Source: Mesorhizobium loti CJ3sym (GTDB lineage Bacteria > Pseudomonadota > Alphaproteobacteria > Rhizobiales > Rhizobiaceae). Taken from it: a stretch of 64,000 nucleotides of DNA. Positions 42,951-52,773 of the stretch are shown piece by piece. A program made the position numbers and the translations under genes. Location: assembly GCF_000472785.1 (NCBI RefSeq), contig NZ_KI421462.1, positions 86,300 through 150,299 on the forward strand, read 5' to 3'. The notes beneath the pieces are model-generated. The model was not told where the DNA came from and did not search any database. It saw only the letters and a list, made by a program, of their open reading frames with translations. Positions within the stretch are counted from its first letter, which is position 1. Each line of letters begins with the position of its first letter.

Positions 42951-43589
42951 ATGAATGTCGATCTCCATCAGTTGCTCATCGTCTTTGCTGCATATGTCAT
43001 TGCCGCGGGGAGCCCCGGCCCGAGCAACATGCGCATTATGGGGGTTGCGATGGCGCGCGGCAGAGGTGCTGCGCTCATGCTTGCCTCCGGCGTCGTCAGC
43101 GGCTCGATCTTTTGGGGTTTTATGGCCTCCACCGGCATCTCCGCCCTGTTGGCCAGGTACGCCCAGGCACTGCTCGTTCTGCAGGTTTTCGGGGGGCTTT
43201 ACCTGCTATTCCTCGCCTTCAGGGCGGGACGGTCGGCGCTTACGTCGAACGAGAAGCTGGCGGTGCGCGCATCGACCGACCAAGTCGCTCTTTCGCGGGG
43301 TGAGCTCTATAGGAAGGGCCTCTTGATGCATTTGGCGAACCCAAAATCCGTGCTGGCATGGATCGCGCTCGTCACGCTGGGGATCGGTCCGAATTCATCG
43401 TGGCAAAGCATCGCGGCGATATTGGGTGGCTGCGCCATCCTAAGTGTCACGATATTCTGCGGCTACGCCATTGTCTTCTCCACACCGCCTATGGTGGCTC
43501 TATATCGCCGCTGCCGCCGCTGGATCGAAAGTCTGTTGGCGATGTTCTTCGCGTTCGCCGGGCTGCGTATGCTGCTTTCCCGTATGTAG
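42951..43589 (+). CDS. LysE/RhtB-family amino acid exporter
   Basis: A 212-residue inner-membrane protein. The motif GSPGPSNMRIMGVAMARGR after the first helix, GGLYLLFLAFRAGRSA in the middle, and KGLLMHLANPKSVLAWIALV identify the LysE/RhtB family with six membrane helices. Members export amino acids or homoserine-like compounds. It lies 84 bases after the B3/4 gene and 15 bases before the DapA-like gene, all plus strand; the three may handle one amino-acid-type molecule. Confidence 0.88.
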   Translation: MNVDLHQLLIVFAAYVIAAGSPGPSNMRIMGVAMARGRGAALMLASGVVSGSIFWGFMASTGISALLARYAQALLVLQVFGGLYLLFLAFRAGRSALTSNEKLAVRASTDQVALSRGELYRKGLLMHLANPKSVLAWIALVTLGIGPNSSWQSIAAILGGCAILSVTIFCGYAIVFSTPPMVALYRRCRRWIESLLAMFFAFAGLRMLLSRM

Positions 43590-43604
43590 TTTCGAAAGGA
43601 ATGG

Positions 43605-44495
43605 ATGATGACTTTGTTTCACGGCCTGTCGGCGTTCCCCCTTACGCCAACCGATGCGGAAGGGCATGTCGACACCGAGGGTCTGGCTCGTTTTCTCGAG
43701 CGTATTCAACGCGCCGGAGCGGACTCCATCGGCCTTCTGGGGAGCACGGGCGGTTATGCTTACCTCACCAGGGAAGAACGCAAGCGTGCCGTTCAGGCTG
43801 CCGTGGAATGCATCGGCGGCAAAACGCCTCTTGTCGTGGGTGTGGGTGCATTGCGTACCGATGAAGCTCAGGCTCTGGCGCGCGATGCCAAATCCGCTGG
43901 CGCTGACGGCCTGCTCCTGGCACCGATGTCCTACGTTCCCCTGAACGAGGACGAAGTCTTCCAGCACTTCGTCGCCGTGGCCGAGGCGGGGGAATTGCCT
44001 TTGTGCATATATAACAATCCAAGCACCACGCGCTTCACATTCAGCGACGCATTGATCGCCCGGCTGTCAGAGGTGTCCAACATCGTCGCTGTGAAAATGC
44101 CTCTGGCGGCGAATGACGATTACGCGGGGGAACTGGCACGTTTGCGGTCGATGACGACTGACACGTTCACAATCGGATACAGCGGCGATTGGGGCGCGGC
44201 GGATGCCCTGCTTGCCGGATGTGACACCTGGTACAGCGTTGCGGCAGGTCTGCTGCCGGTCCCGGCGCTTGCGCTGACGCGTGCAGCGCAGTCCGGCGAC
44301 GCGGTGGAGTCCACTCGGTTGAACCGCGCTTTCGGGCCGCTCTGGACCTTGTTCAAACACTACGGCAGCTTCCGCGTTATGTTCGTCATCGCCGACTACC
44401 TCGGTCTGGCGCACGTCCAGCCACCGCGCCCTATTTTGCCGTTGCCGGAGGACGCCGGAGATGACATTAGGCAGGCATTGGAGAAGCTCGAATAG
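43605..44495 (+). CDS. DapA/NanA-superfamily aldolase
   Basis: A 296-residue (beta/alpha)8 enzyme of the dihydrodipicolinate synthase/N-acetylneuraminate lyase superfamily. GLLGSTGGYAYLTREERKRA is the substrate GTGE/xSTG-type loop, LCIYNNPSTTRF carries the catalytic Tyr, and NIVAVKMPLA carries the Schiff-base Lys. Such enzymes join or split pyruvate and an aldehyde. True DapA normally has GTTGE, so the loop GSTGG suggests another aldol reaction. AAGGA is just upstream of tandem ATGs. A decayed piece of this gene is at 36453-36664. Confidence 0.85.
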   Translation: MMTLFHGLSAFPLTPTDAEGHVDTEGLARFLERIQRAGADSIGLLGSTGGYAYLTREERKRAVQAAVECIGGKTPLVVGVGALRTDEAQALARDAKSAGADGLLLAPMSYVPLNEDEVFQHFVAVAEAGELPLCIYNNPSTTRFTFSDALIARLSEVSNIVAVKMPLAANDDYAGELARLRSMTTDTFTIGYSGDWGAADALLAGCDTWYSVAAGLLPVPALALTRAAQSGDAVESTRLNRAFGPLWTLFKHYGSFRVMFVIADYLGLAHVQPPRPILPLPEDAGDDIRQALEKLE

Positions 44496-44564
44496 CCGAG
44501 CACAGGGCATGCCCAGTGCCACTGCTAGTTAGGCACCCGGCGCGCGGGCGTTCCGCGCACCGTT

Positions 44565-44765
44565 CGAGATGGAAGTTGGGCGGCGCAGAATTGGATCGGG
44601 TTGGTCGCGCTTTGGCTTTGCGGTCTCTTCGGTGGTGAAATGGTCGCAACGTTATCGTGCTCCGGTAGCGCCGGGAAGATGGGCGGCCATCGCAAACGCG
44701 TTCTGCAGCCGCATCGAACTTTCATCCGCGACCAAACGACCGGAAGTAGAATTTCGAGCTGATCG
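44565..44765 (+). pseudogene. IS630-type transposase N-terminal fragment
   Basis: Two frames give AVSSVVKWSQRYRA and, after a shift, GSAGKMGGHRKRVLQPHRTF. This is the helix-turn-helix linker typical of IS630 transposases. It stops before any catalytic DDE residue and runs into an ISKra4 piece. Confidence 0.6.
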
Positions 44766-45400
44766 TAGGCCGCTCGCTGCCTGAAGAGGGTGCTCCGCGC
44801 TACATCGGTTTCGTCTATGGCTATGATCGCGAGCCGCAACGGCGCATTCTCGACCATCTCAAGAAGCAGCCCGTCCAAGCCAATCAGGATATCACCTTCA
44901 TCACCGACGGTGGGGAAGAACGCCGACTGGTTCCATATCACCGTGCGCATCAGGGTCCTTCGGCAGTTCGTGCAAGGGCTCGAAAACCAGGATGAGCAGA
45001 CCGGACAGGACCTGCTCGAAACTCTGCGCAGGATCAAATGGCATCTCTGGCATGTTGACGTCTATCGGGCCCGTCACGAAATCGCCGACCTGCAATTCGA
45101 CGCGGAAGGTCTCGAAACAGGCTAGCCGAACATGCGCAAGTTCCTGACCGCCATCGGCGAGTTCACCAGGCCTACATCGCCTCCAACAGTGCCAGCCTGA
45201 TTATTACGGCGAGCGTTAGCGGTCCGGAGATCGCATCTCTTCGGCCCTCGTCAAGGCCACCGTCAACGCCGTTCCAAGCGGTTCGCCAACAAGCGGCAGA
45301 TGCAGTGGAGCAGGATCGGCGCACATCTTCTGCTGCAAACCCGCACGCAGATCCTCGATGACCGTCCCGACGCGCTTGGCGTGCAGCCCCTCACCTCGCC
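44766..45400 (+). pseudogene. ISKra4-family transposase remnant
   Basis: Pieces in different frames read PEEGAPRYIGFVYGYDREPQ, QANQDITFITDGGE (acidic catalytic residue), then WFHITVRIRVLRQFVQGLEN, LRRIKWHLWHVDVY and finally YGER-like, RSGDRISSALVKATV, KRFANKRQMQWSRIGAHLLL and QTRTQILD. The order is that of ISKra4 transposases. At least two frameshifts. A short piece matching 45152-45238 recurs at 61002-61086. Confidence 0.6.
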
Positions 45401-46340
45401 CGCGCCCCGCGGTGGTTCTTGCCAAGAGACGCTCGCTCGCATCTAACGAAAACCGCCGCTGCATTTAGCTGCATCCATTGTTCGGATGCGTGCGATCCAA
45501 ACAATCAATTTGTTCAATCAGCTTCTTGAAAGCTAACCCTTGTTTGGTGGAACATGGGCTCTGGTCGTCGACGCTGGCTTAATGCAGGGGCTGCACGCAG
45601 GAGATACAATGCACAGAGATCGCAAGCGGGTTAGCGGCATAATGGCTGGCCGACCGGTGTCATCCCCAGGCTGCTGCAGCGTGCGGCTTGTCTGTCCCTC
45701 CATGATCTCTCGGAAGACAGTTCCGAATACTGCGACCGGTTGCCCGCCTTGTGTGTCGCCTCGATCTCATAACCGATGGTGAGCTGCTCAATGGGCTATC
45801 CTTCACCGGATAAGAGATGAAGTGCGAACGCTCCTCGGGGATCATGCCGATCGTACGTACGTCCTGCTTACTCTGGTCAAGCATAGAGCGCAATTTGTTG
45901 GCCCAGCTATGAAACTCTTGCCGGAAGTTAGCTCTGCCGCGTGCGTGATGGCTTGAGCGGACTGACGCAACGAAGGCTCACGAGTATTCGGTTCCTGCCG
46001 TCATTATGACGAGACTCAACGGTACCTTCAACATCGGCGTGGTTCGACTCGCCGCGCGAAAACAGGCAAATCTCGATTGAATCCGTCACGCGGTGTCAGC
46101 CTGGCATTGGTGCCTTCCCTTCTCAACAACTATCAAATCAGCATTCACGGATAGCCCAGTTTCTCACGTGCCGTAACGCCGTGCCTTCAGTTTCCACGTT
46201 CGCGTCGAGCTCGCGAGTGGCCAGAGTTCGGAACAGAACCGTCGAAGTCTAATCGCCGCGAAATTCAACGGAGGGTCAGCGGGGCCACGGGGGCAAAGTG
46301 CGACGGTGTCTAAGCCGTCTTTATGAGGGGAGAGGTATAC
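45401..46340. other. intergenic, virA upstream region
   Basis: No gene recognised in over 900 bases. A vir-box-like CTCGATTGAATC at about 46070 is a weak match to the VirG target and may help autoregulate virA. Confidence 0.4.
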
Positions 46341-48881
46341 ATGGTTTTCCTGTTCCAGCAGCATCCGGCCGCACACCGAAGCAATGAGGAGCTAGAATTC
46401 AGATCAGACTTTCGCAAGGCGCGCACCGCGCATCAAACGCCGTTTCGTTGTGAAAAAAGGCTCAGTACCGACAACGTTTTTGTAATCGCCCTGGCGGCCT
46501 CGTTTGCGCTCTTGTTCGGGATACAGAGGCAGGACCCACAGGTCGACGAGGCGGTCCTAAGTGAACTGCGAACGATTCAGATCAACTACGCATTGCTCCA
46601 GCGCGATGTCGCCCGCGCTCGAACCGACATGGTATTGGACTTCCGCCCCGTTGATTCTACCCTCCAAGCATTGCAAAGGAACGTTACAAACTTGCAACGC
46701 CTTGCCGAGATTTCGCCCGATGAGAGCTCCGGAGCGCACTCCAGGTTGCTTGCACAGCTCAAAAAGTCCGTCGAGAACACAGAGGCTGCCATCTCGGCAG
46801 CGGCTGCGCAAAATGAGCTTCTGCAAAGCTCTCTCGTACGGTTTGCTCGCTCGGTTAATCGCCTTGAGGGGGCGCCGTCCAACAGGCTTGAACTCTCCAA
46901 TTTGATCCTTCAGTTTTCGGCCAGACCGGGATTCAGCCTCGCATCACAGATCGATCAGTCTCTCAGCCGACTTCCTCCGAGCCAGGACCAAGCCACCCAC
47001 GATGTTGTCCGCAACGGCCGCGCTATCCTGTCCGCGTTGTCGAGAGTGGACCGCGCAGCCGATCGGATCGCATCCTTTAACACGTTCGCCAAGGGCGCCG
47101 AACTGGAGCGCGAATATCTGAAAGACTACAGCTTGGCCAGCGCGCAAGCGCAGCGCACACGACTTTTCTTTGGCTCGGTGTCCATATGCCTCTGCTTGTT
47201 TGCGATCATTCGGGCCTTCAGGCTGCATGTGCGGACGAACCGGTTGGAAAGGCGGCTGGAGCTTGAAGAGGCAATGCGTGAGATCGAAGCTCGCTTCAAC
47301 GAAAGTAAAGCAAAGAACGCGTCGCCGCGCTTTTCAACCGAAGCAGCGCTTAGACTTGTTCAACGCGCTTTCGACGCGGATCAATGCGCGCTTGCTCAGG
47401 TGGATCCGAGTCTCAGCAGGCATACCGAGTGCTTTGTGACGAACACGTGCATGCGTGTCTGGAACGTCGCGCTTCTTGATGAAGTCGTTTCACTTGTCCG
47501 CGCCGGACGGCCAGTGTTTCGCGTCGTTCCGGCGGCGGAAATGGTTCGCACCGCCCTAGACACTTCCGGTGTTTGTCAAATTGTTGCTTGCAGGGCCTCC
47601 GATCAGCAGGCTGTGGTTTGCATCCTTGTTTTTGAACGAGATCGCTCACTCCCCTCAGCAGGCGACCTGTGGGTTCTTGCCAGTGCCATTGGGCGTTTGA
47701 GCAACCATCTTGAAATGCAACGTGTAAATGCCGAACGCGACCTTCTGGTGAGTCGATGGGAGCAGGTGGAAAGGCTGAGGACCGTCGGCACGATCGCAAG
47801 CGGCGCCACACATGAGTTCAACAATATTTTAGGCGCAATAATCGGATATTCAGAAATTGCCCAAGGTCTGGTGCGTCGCCCCTCCAGAATACGGAACCAC
47901 ATCGACCAAATCATCTTAGCTGGACACCGCGCCAAGCTGATCGTTGACCAGATCTTGTCACTCAGCCGAAACCGCAAGCGCGTTGCATTGCCTTTCAACG
48001 TCTCCGAAATTGTCATGGATCTTGCGCCATTGCTGCGGGTTACAGTTCGTGCGGGTGTTCAGTTGAACTTCAAGATCAACGAGTGGCAAACGGTGGTCGA
48101 GGGCAGCCCAACCGAGATGCAGCAGATCCTCATGAATCTGTGCAAGAACGCGTCGGAGGCTGTCTTGAACGAGGGCCGCGTCGAGGTTAGCGTTTCTCGC
48201 GCCCAGGTGTGCCAAACCAAGCCGCTGGCTCAGGGCACCTTGAGACCTGGAGATTACGTCCTCCTCTCCATCAGCGACGATGGCCCAGGAATCGCAAATT
48301 CGATACTTCCGCATGTCTTTGAGCCCTTTTTTACCACGCGCTCTCTCGTCGGCGGGACCGGGCTGGGTCTTGCTGCGGTTGACAGGCACGTGAGCGCGCT
48401 CGCAGGATGCCTAGACGTCACCTCGGTTGTTGGCCGAGGTACGCGCTTTGATATCTACTTGCCAGCCTCCGAGGAGGAGCCAGTCAGCGCTGACGTCACT
48501 TTCGGCCCATACAACGGATCACCGGCCAACGGCGGAATCATTGCAGTCGTGGAGCCCGATCCAGCAGAGTTGGAGATTCACAAGGACAATATCGCCGCGC
48601 TGGGTTATGAGCCGATCGGCTTCGCGACCTTCGAAAGTCTTTGCGGCTGGATCGAGAGCGGGAAGGCAGCTGACCTGCTGATTTTGGCGAAGACGCCTTT
48701 CCTCGAGCGAGGACGGGCCGAGTCCGTATGCCCCACCATCATGGCGGTGCCTTTCATAGTCATCGGTGACATCGACCCCATGCCGGTCACATCTGACAAT
48801 CAGGCCTTCGTCCTTCGGCTAGCGAGACCGGTCTCGTCCAGGACAATAGAGCATGCGATACGTATAATGATGATGGCGTGA
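46341..48881 (+). CDS. virA: VirA-like hybrid sensor histidine kinase
   Basis: An 846-residue membrane sensor that, with VirG, switches on vir genes in response to plant signals. Two membrane segments flank a periplasmic region (VFVIALAASFALLFGI near residue 50; LFFGSVSICLCLFAII near residue 280), followed by a GAF-like linker, the H box GATHEFNNILGAIIGYSE (phospho-accepting His491) and N/G boxes NLCKNASEAV, DDGPGI and GGTGLGLAAV. A C-terminal receiver-like domain follows. Its phospho-acceptor position (about residue 783, LLILAKTP) is Ala instead of Asp and the late Lys is Arg, so this receiver is inactive as an acceptor. The ATG at 46341 has GAGAGG five bases upstream; one at 46323 lacks this. 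Confidence 0.92.
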   Translation: MVFLFQQHPAAHRSNEELEFRSDFRKARTAHQTPFRCEKRLSTDNVFVIALAASFALLFGIQRQDPQVDEAVLSELRTIQINYALLQRDVARARTDMVLDFRPVDSTLQALQRNVTNLQRLAEISPDESSGAHSRLLAQLKKSVENTEAAISAAAAQNELLQSSLVRFARSVNRLEGAPSNRLELSNLILQFSARPGFSLASQIDQSLSRLPPSQDQATHDVVRNGRAILSALSRVDRAADRIASFNTFAKGAELEREYLKDYSLASAQAQRTRLFFGSVSICLCLFAIIRAFRLHVRTNRLERRLELEEAMREIEARFNESKAKNASPRFSTEAALRLVQRAFDADQCALAQVDPSLSRHTECFVTNTCMRVWNVALLDEVVSLVRAGRPVFRVVPAAEMVRTALDTSGVCQIVACRASDQQAVVCILVFERDRSLPSAGDLWVLASAIGRLSNHLEMQRVNAERDLLVSRWEQVERLRTVGTIASGATHEFNNILGAIIGYSEIAQGLVRRPSRIRNHIDQIILAGHRAKLIVDQILSLSRNRKRVALPFNVSEIVMDLAPLLRVTVRAGVQLNFKINEWQTVVEGSPTEMQQILMNLCKNASEAVLNEGRVEVSVSRAQVCQTKPLAQGTLRPGDYVLLSISDDGPGIANSILPHVFEPFFTTRSLVGGTGLGLAAVDRHVSALAGCLDVTSVVGRGTRFDIYLPASEEEPVSADVTFGPYNGSPANGGIIAVVEPDPAELEIHKDNIAALGYEPIGFATFESLCGWIESGKAADLLILAKTPFLERGRAESVCPTIMAVPFIVIGDIDPMPVTSDNQAFVLRLARPVSSRTIEHAIRIMMMA

Positions 48882-49003
48882 TGCCGCCGACTCGCTCATT
48901 CTATGCAAGTAATGTGAGAAGGCCTGGCAAAAGACATCGAAGCAGAACAAAACGACGCGTCGCATCACAATGGACTTATCGATCCCGAGACGTTGTTCTA
49001 GCC

Positions 49004-50044
49004 TTAGTGCTTGTTAAGGAGGTCGGCTACTGTCTCTCCCCGTCGCCGGGCATCGGCGGCGAGCCATACCTCTCCCACCTCGTACAGGTCACCTTGGGTG
49101 TGGAACGGCACAATGACGTCAACGGCAGCCGACAGCATGTCAAGAAGCGTTCGATCTTCCACAGCGGCTCCTTGCGGGCTGCTCTTGACGAGGGAAAAGA
49201 GCTTTTTGAAGCCCTGGACCGGATCGGCCCCATGGATCGTTGATATTGATCCCGCATGGCCGGAGACGACTTCGCTAAGGTAGGCCCATGCAGCATCATC
49301 GCGCATCTCGCCGAGCAATATTCGATCAGGGCGCATGCGCAAGCTCGCTTGCAGCAGTTGCTCGGCTGTCACCGCACCTACGCCGGCTCGGTCCTTTGGA
49401 TAGAGTAACCGGACATGGTTCTCGTGCGGGATTACAAGCTCCAGCGTGTCCTCGATACTTATCAGTCTCTCTTGCGGGGGTATAGCGTTGATCAAAGTCT
49501 TGCTCATTGTCGTTTTGCCGCTTCCAGTAGGTCCGCAAAGCAGCATCGTGAGCCGTCCCGAAACACACGCTTGCAAAAACTTCTCCAAGTCACCATCGTC
49601 GTATTGCTGAAGAATAGTTTCGTCCTGCCGCTCTTGGCGCTGTTTTCGTGACCGCCATTGATTCCAACGTGAGTATTCGTAGCGAGAAGAAACTTCCTTC
49701 AGTTCGGTCACACGACTTGAAGGACGCCGTATCGTCAGGCTTACTGTTCCTGAGGGAACAGCGGGCGGCAAACAGATCTGTAGCCGCTCTCCGTTCGGCA
49801 GCTCAGTCGCACAGAGGGGGCTTTGCGGTCCGACATCTTGCTTGCGCAGCGCTCCAGCGAGAATCGCGATGTCCTCCAGATCGTTATAACCTAGCGGTAG
49901 CGGATGTTTCGTGAAGACGCCGGCTTGTCGCACAAACGCTTCCCCAGGCCGGTTGATAGCGACCTCTTCGGTCCTCGGCTCCTCAAGCCATTTCAGAACG
50001 GGGTCGAGAAGCAAACGCAATTGAGGGTCAGCCTCCGATCGCAT
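49004..50044 (-). CDS. virB11: VirB11, traffic ATPase
   Basis: A 346-residue cytoplasmic hexameric ATPase. Walker A LLCGPTGSGKTTMSKTL, Asp box LISIEDTLELVI, Walker B-like RILLGEMRDDAAW and the His box SGHAGSISTIHG are all present. It drives pilus assembly and substrate transfer. The ATG at 50044 has GGAGAG six bases upstream; the frame is open further but only this start gives the family length. It overlaps virB10 by 17 bases and is the last gene of the virB operon; virA ends head-on 122 bases away. Confidence 0.95.
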   Translation of the reverse strand: MRSEADPQLRLLLDPVLKWLEEPRTEEVAINRPGEAFVRQAGVFTKHPLPLGYNDLEDIAILAGALRKQDVGPQSPLCATELPNGERLQICLPPAVPSGTVSLTIRRPSSRVTELKEVSSRYEYSRWNQWRSRKQRQERQDETILQQYDDGDLEKFLQACVSGRLTMLLCGPTGSGKTTMSKTLINAIPPQERLISIEDTLELVIPHENHVRLLYPKDRAGVGAVTAEQLLQASLRMRPDRILLGEMRDDAAWAYLSEVVSGHAGSISTIHGADPVQGFKKLFSLVKSSPQGAAVEDRTLLDMLSAAVDVIVPFHTQGDLYEVGEVWLAADARRRGETVADLLNKH

Positions 50045-51167
50045 TGTTGTCTCTCCGGCGTTGGCGATGTTGGGGGGCTGGCGCCACGACAGTTGCCGTG
50101 AGACCGTATACATCCGAGAAATCGAGGTCGCGAGCCACAAAGATGGATACAGCATCTCCCTGGTTTTTCTTCAGGGTTGGCGGAATGTTGACCGTCGCTC
50201 TCAATGTCGTCTCGACGGCTTGTCCGCCATTGCTCTGGAAGCTGTCGATGCCGCTTCCTCCGCCAGAGCTCGCCGCGTATTGACCGGCCGCCTGGAACGC
50301 GCCTTGAAGGACGCTCATCAGCATTGCTCCGCCAAAGCGTTCCCGGAAGTGATTATCCACCGTGCCAGGCACTCCGGAGCGGCCGAGCTCGTCAGCGCCC
50401 GGCGATGCTATCGAAACGAGGGCATGGTCAGGTGTTTCGATGCGCGTCCACAGCACGAAGACACGCGCATCCCCCTGTTCGAGACCGTGCTGGATCTCGC
50501 CAATCACCGTCGTCCCACGATCCAAGAGCACGACATTGTTGGTGGCGCCGCGGACGTCTTTAGGTAAGACGCACTTCACATAGCCGGGCAAATTTGTGTC
50601 GACCGCCGTTTGCAAAAGGCAAGGAATGATCGTTCCCTGAGTAATCACGAGATCAGGGTGCGGCAAAAGTGTGGCCCGGCTCGGCTCCTGTATATCTGGC
50701 TTCAATCGGCCTGACAGATCGCCACCGGTCGAGATCTCATCCGCGGTCGCGGGAGCATCCTTGTGGGCGTCTTCGCTCCGCTGAGCCACGTCGGGCTTTT
50801 GACTGCCGCTGCTGTAGGCGAAAATTGGTGATTCCTCGGGCGGCGGTTCAGCTGCTGCGGGTTGCGGCGTGGATGGCGCAGGATCTGACGCCTGCGCCGC
50901 CTTTGCAGGCGCTGGAGGTTCGGGAGCAAGCTCAATAGGCACGGGGCGGAACGGCTCGGCGTTGGGGGAAATTGGCGGGTTTGGCTGAGAGGGTTCGTCT
51001 TGTGTGCTGGGACGACTTCCGAGCCAGATGAGCGACAGAGATGAGATGAGAACAAGACCGGCGACGGCCAATTTCTGTGGTCCCGAAACATGCCGGCGGG
51101 CCGGCTCCGAGACCAACGATGCGGATGCATTTACATCGTGTCCCGACTGTGGGCCGGTTTCATTCAT
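50028..51167 (-). CDS. virB10: VirB10, envelope-spanning channel protein
   Basis: A 379-residue protein. A cytoplasmic start (NETGPQSGHDVNASAS), one helix (LAVAGLVLISSLSLIWLGS), a long proline-rich periplasmic spacer, and the C-terminal beta domain (ITQGTIIPCLLQTAVDTNLPGYVK, GTTVIGEIQHGLEQGDARVFVLWTR) with the antenna helix. It couples ATP use at the inner membrane to the outer-membrane gate. The ATG at 51167 overlaps the virB9 stop; the extension to 51194 is not conserved. Confidence 0.95.
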   Translation of the reverse strand: MNETGPQSGHDVNASASLVSEPARRHVSGPQKLAVAGLVLISSLSLIWLGSRPSTQDEPSQPNPPISPNAEPFRPVPIELAPEPPAPAKAAQASDPAPSTPQPAAAEPPPEESPIFAYSSGSQKPDVAQRSEDAHKDAPATADEISTGGDLSGRLKPDIQEPSRATLLPHPDLVITQGTIIPCLLQTAVDTNLPGYVKCVLPKDVRGATNNVVLLDRGTTVIGEIQHGLEQGDARVFVLWTRIETPDHALVSIASPGADELGRSGVPGTVDNHFRERFGGAMLMSVLQGAFQAAGQYAASSGGGSGIDSFQSNGGQAVETTLRATVNIPPTLKKNQGDAVSIFVARDLDFSDVYGLTATVVAPAPQHRQRRRDNNAIGG

Positions 51168-52045
51168 CGGCCCGAGCCTTTCAAAACGCGCCACACGTCG
51201 GGTCTCACTGTACCGGTGCCCGGCGCTCGTCCAACAGGATCATAAGCCCTGTTGAAAATCGACAATACCGTATTGCCATCTCTCAGACGCCATTCCCGGG
51301 CGACTGCGGATACTTCAACATAGTCGCCTTTGACTGTGAAGTTGGCAGCGGCTTCCTTGCCATCGGGATTGATGATGTAGAGGGAGGGTATACGGGAATT
51401 GCTTGCGAAGCCAAATACGGTGGTAAAGCCATTGTCGAAAACCTGCAGCGGCGCCAGCGATCGATCGCCCTTTGCGACGTAGTGAAAATTGCTTTCGTCG
51501 GAACTGGCAGTTGTACCGGGCCGATTCAACAAATCCTGAACCCTCTGTTCCTGCTGCACCTTTGCCCGGGCCTGACCAAGAATCGAGCGCTTTTCTGCTG
51601 CCTGTCTCAAAGCAGCGGCCTCATCACCGGGATAGGTGAACTGCACACTGTAGTATAAGTCAGGTTGCTGCTCATCTAATTTTGGCATCGCTCTCGTTGA
51701 AATGCTGAAGACATATCTGCGGGTACCGGACTCACTGTCGGCCAGAACGACGACCGGCTGCGGCGGCAGGATCCGGCTGGCCTTGAAGAACAGGTAGTTG
51801 GCGCGTGGGAGCGCAGCCAGGTCTTTGCTATTGGAAACGGCCACGGCTGCGACGGTCTCGTTGGCCGCGAATGTGACGACCAGCGTTGCCCCCACCGCGG
51901 TCGACAGGCGCACCACTTCGTCGGGACGGTAAGCCAAGTAGCGCATCCGTGCATCATGCTTGCCGGCAAGCGGGGTGTCTTCCGCGGAAGCCTCCAGCGT
52001 TAAGAGTAGTGAACAGGCCAGTGCGAGAAACGCTCTTTTTGTCAT
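51164..52045 (-). CDS. virB9: VirB9, outer-membrane channel protein
   Basis: A 293-residue secreted protein: signal (KRAFLALACSLLLTLEASA-ED), then a beta-rich N domain (RMRYLAYRPDEVVRLSTAVGA) and the C domain (NFHYVAKGDRSLAPLQVFDNG, FGFASNSRIPSLYIINPDGKE) that forms the outer-membrane ring with VirB7 and VirB10. A Cys for the disulfide to VirB7 is expected in this family but I do not see an obvious one in the mature part. Stop and start overlap with virB10 and virB8. Confidence 0.94.
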   Translation of the reverse strand: MTKRAFLALACSLLLTLEASAEDTPLAGKHDARMRYLAYRPDEVVRLSTAVGATLVVTFAANETVAAVAVSNSKDLAALPRANYLFFKASRILPPQPVVVLADSESGTRRYVFSISTRAMPKLDEQQPDLYYSVQFTYPGDEAAALRQAAEKRSILGQARAKVQQEQRVQDLLNRPGTTASSDESNFHYVAKGDRSLAPLQVFDNGFTTVFGFASNSRIPSLYIINPDGKEAAANFTVKGDYVEVSAVAREWRLRDGNTVLSIFNRAYDPVGRAPGTGTVRPDVWRVLKGSGR

Positions 52046-52773
52046 GGCTGCACGTCACCCAGGTTCGACACGCTATCTTCCGAGGTTTGATAGGAAGTGA
52101 CGAGTAGACCTCCCGGATTGGTGAGCCTTGATTGGGCAGGCAGATCTGTCAGGCGCTCGTAGCGGATGGTTGCGGTCCAGGTGGTCACCAACGGCATCTG
52201 CCCATCGATGGAAAGGGTGCGTTTGTATCGGATCTGTTGAACGTCCGGACTGATGTCGTTTGAGGAAATATGCCCGACTTCGAGCTTGCCGAGCTTGCCG
52301 ACTGTGACTTGCGGCGAGGTGGGATTCGGATAATTGAAGAAATCTTGATATTGCTGCCGCACAGCCGGTGCGCTGAAACTGGATACGAGGTCATAGCCGT
52401 ATTGGGCGGAATCGGCTGTGTAGCTCTCGCGCAGGCGTACATATTCCCACAGCGAAGCATTTATGACGGCTCGCTCTTGGGTTGCCGGCAGTCGAGAGAC
52501 TGACACTTCGCTGTCAACTGTTCCATCCGGGCGCACCCAGAGGAACACAGGTACGAGCTTGGCCAACGGGACCATGGCAGCGATGGTAAATGCCTGCGCA
52601 ACATTTCCTAGGACCGCCGCTGCCGCAAAGGCTATGAGGGCCTTTGACAGGCGCCGCGCAGACTTCGCTCGTGAAGTTTGAAACGCTTCCACCTTCTTAT
52701 AGTGGGCGGCTAGCGTTTCTCTCTCCACCAGAAGGGCATGTTCAGGAAATTTCACTTGGGCTCTTTCGCACAT
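52042..52773 (-). CDS. virB8: VirB8, inner-membrane assembly factor
   Basis: A 243-residue bitopic protein. Cytoplasmic tail (VERETLAAHYKKVEAFQTSRAK), one helix (KALIAFAAAAVLGNVAQAFTI), periplasmic NTF2-like domain with VFLWVRPDGTVDSEVSV, QYQDFFNYPNPTSPQVTV and the final LTNPGGLLVTSYQTSED. This closely matches VirB8 of Agrobacterium as I remember it. Start uncertain: ATG 52773 (overlapping virB7 by 22 bases) or GTG at 52755. Confidence 0.92.
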   Translation of the reverse strand: MCERAQVKFPEHALLVERETLAAHYKKVEAFQTSRAKSARRLSKALIAFAAAAVLGNVAQAFTIAAMVPLAKLVPVFLWVRPDGTVDSEVSVSRLPATQERAVINASLWEYVRLRESYTADSAQYGYDLVSSFSAPAVRQQYQDFFNYPNPTSPQVTVGKLGKLEVGHISSNDISPDVQQIRYKRTLSIDGQMPLVTTWTATIRYERLTDLPAQSRLTNPGGLLVTSYQTSEDSVSNLGDVQP

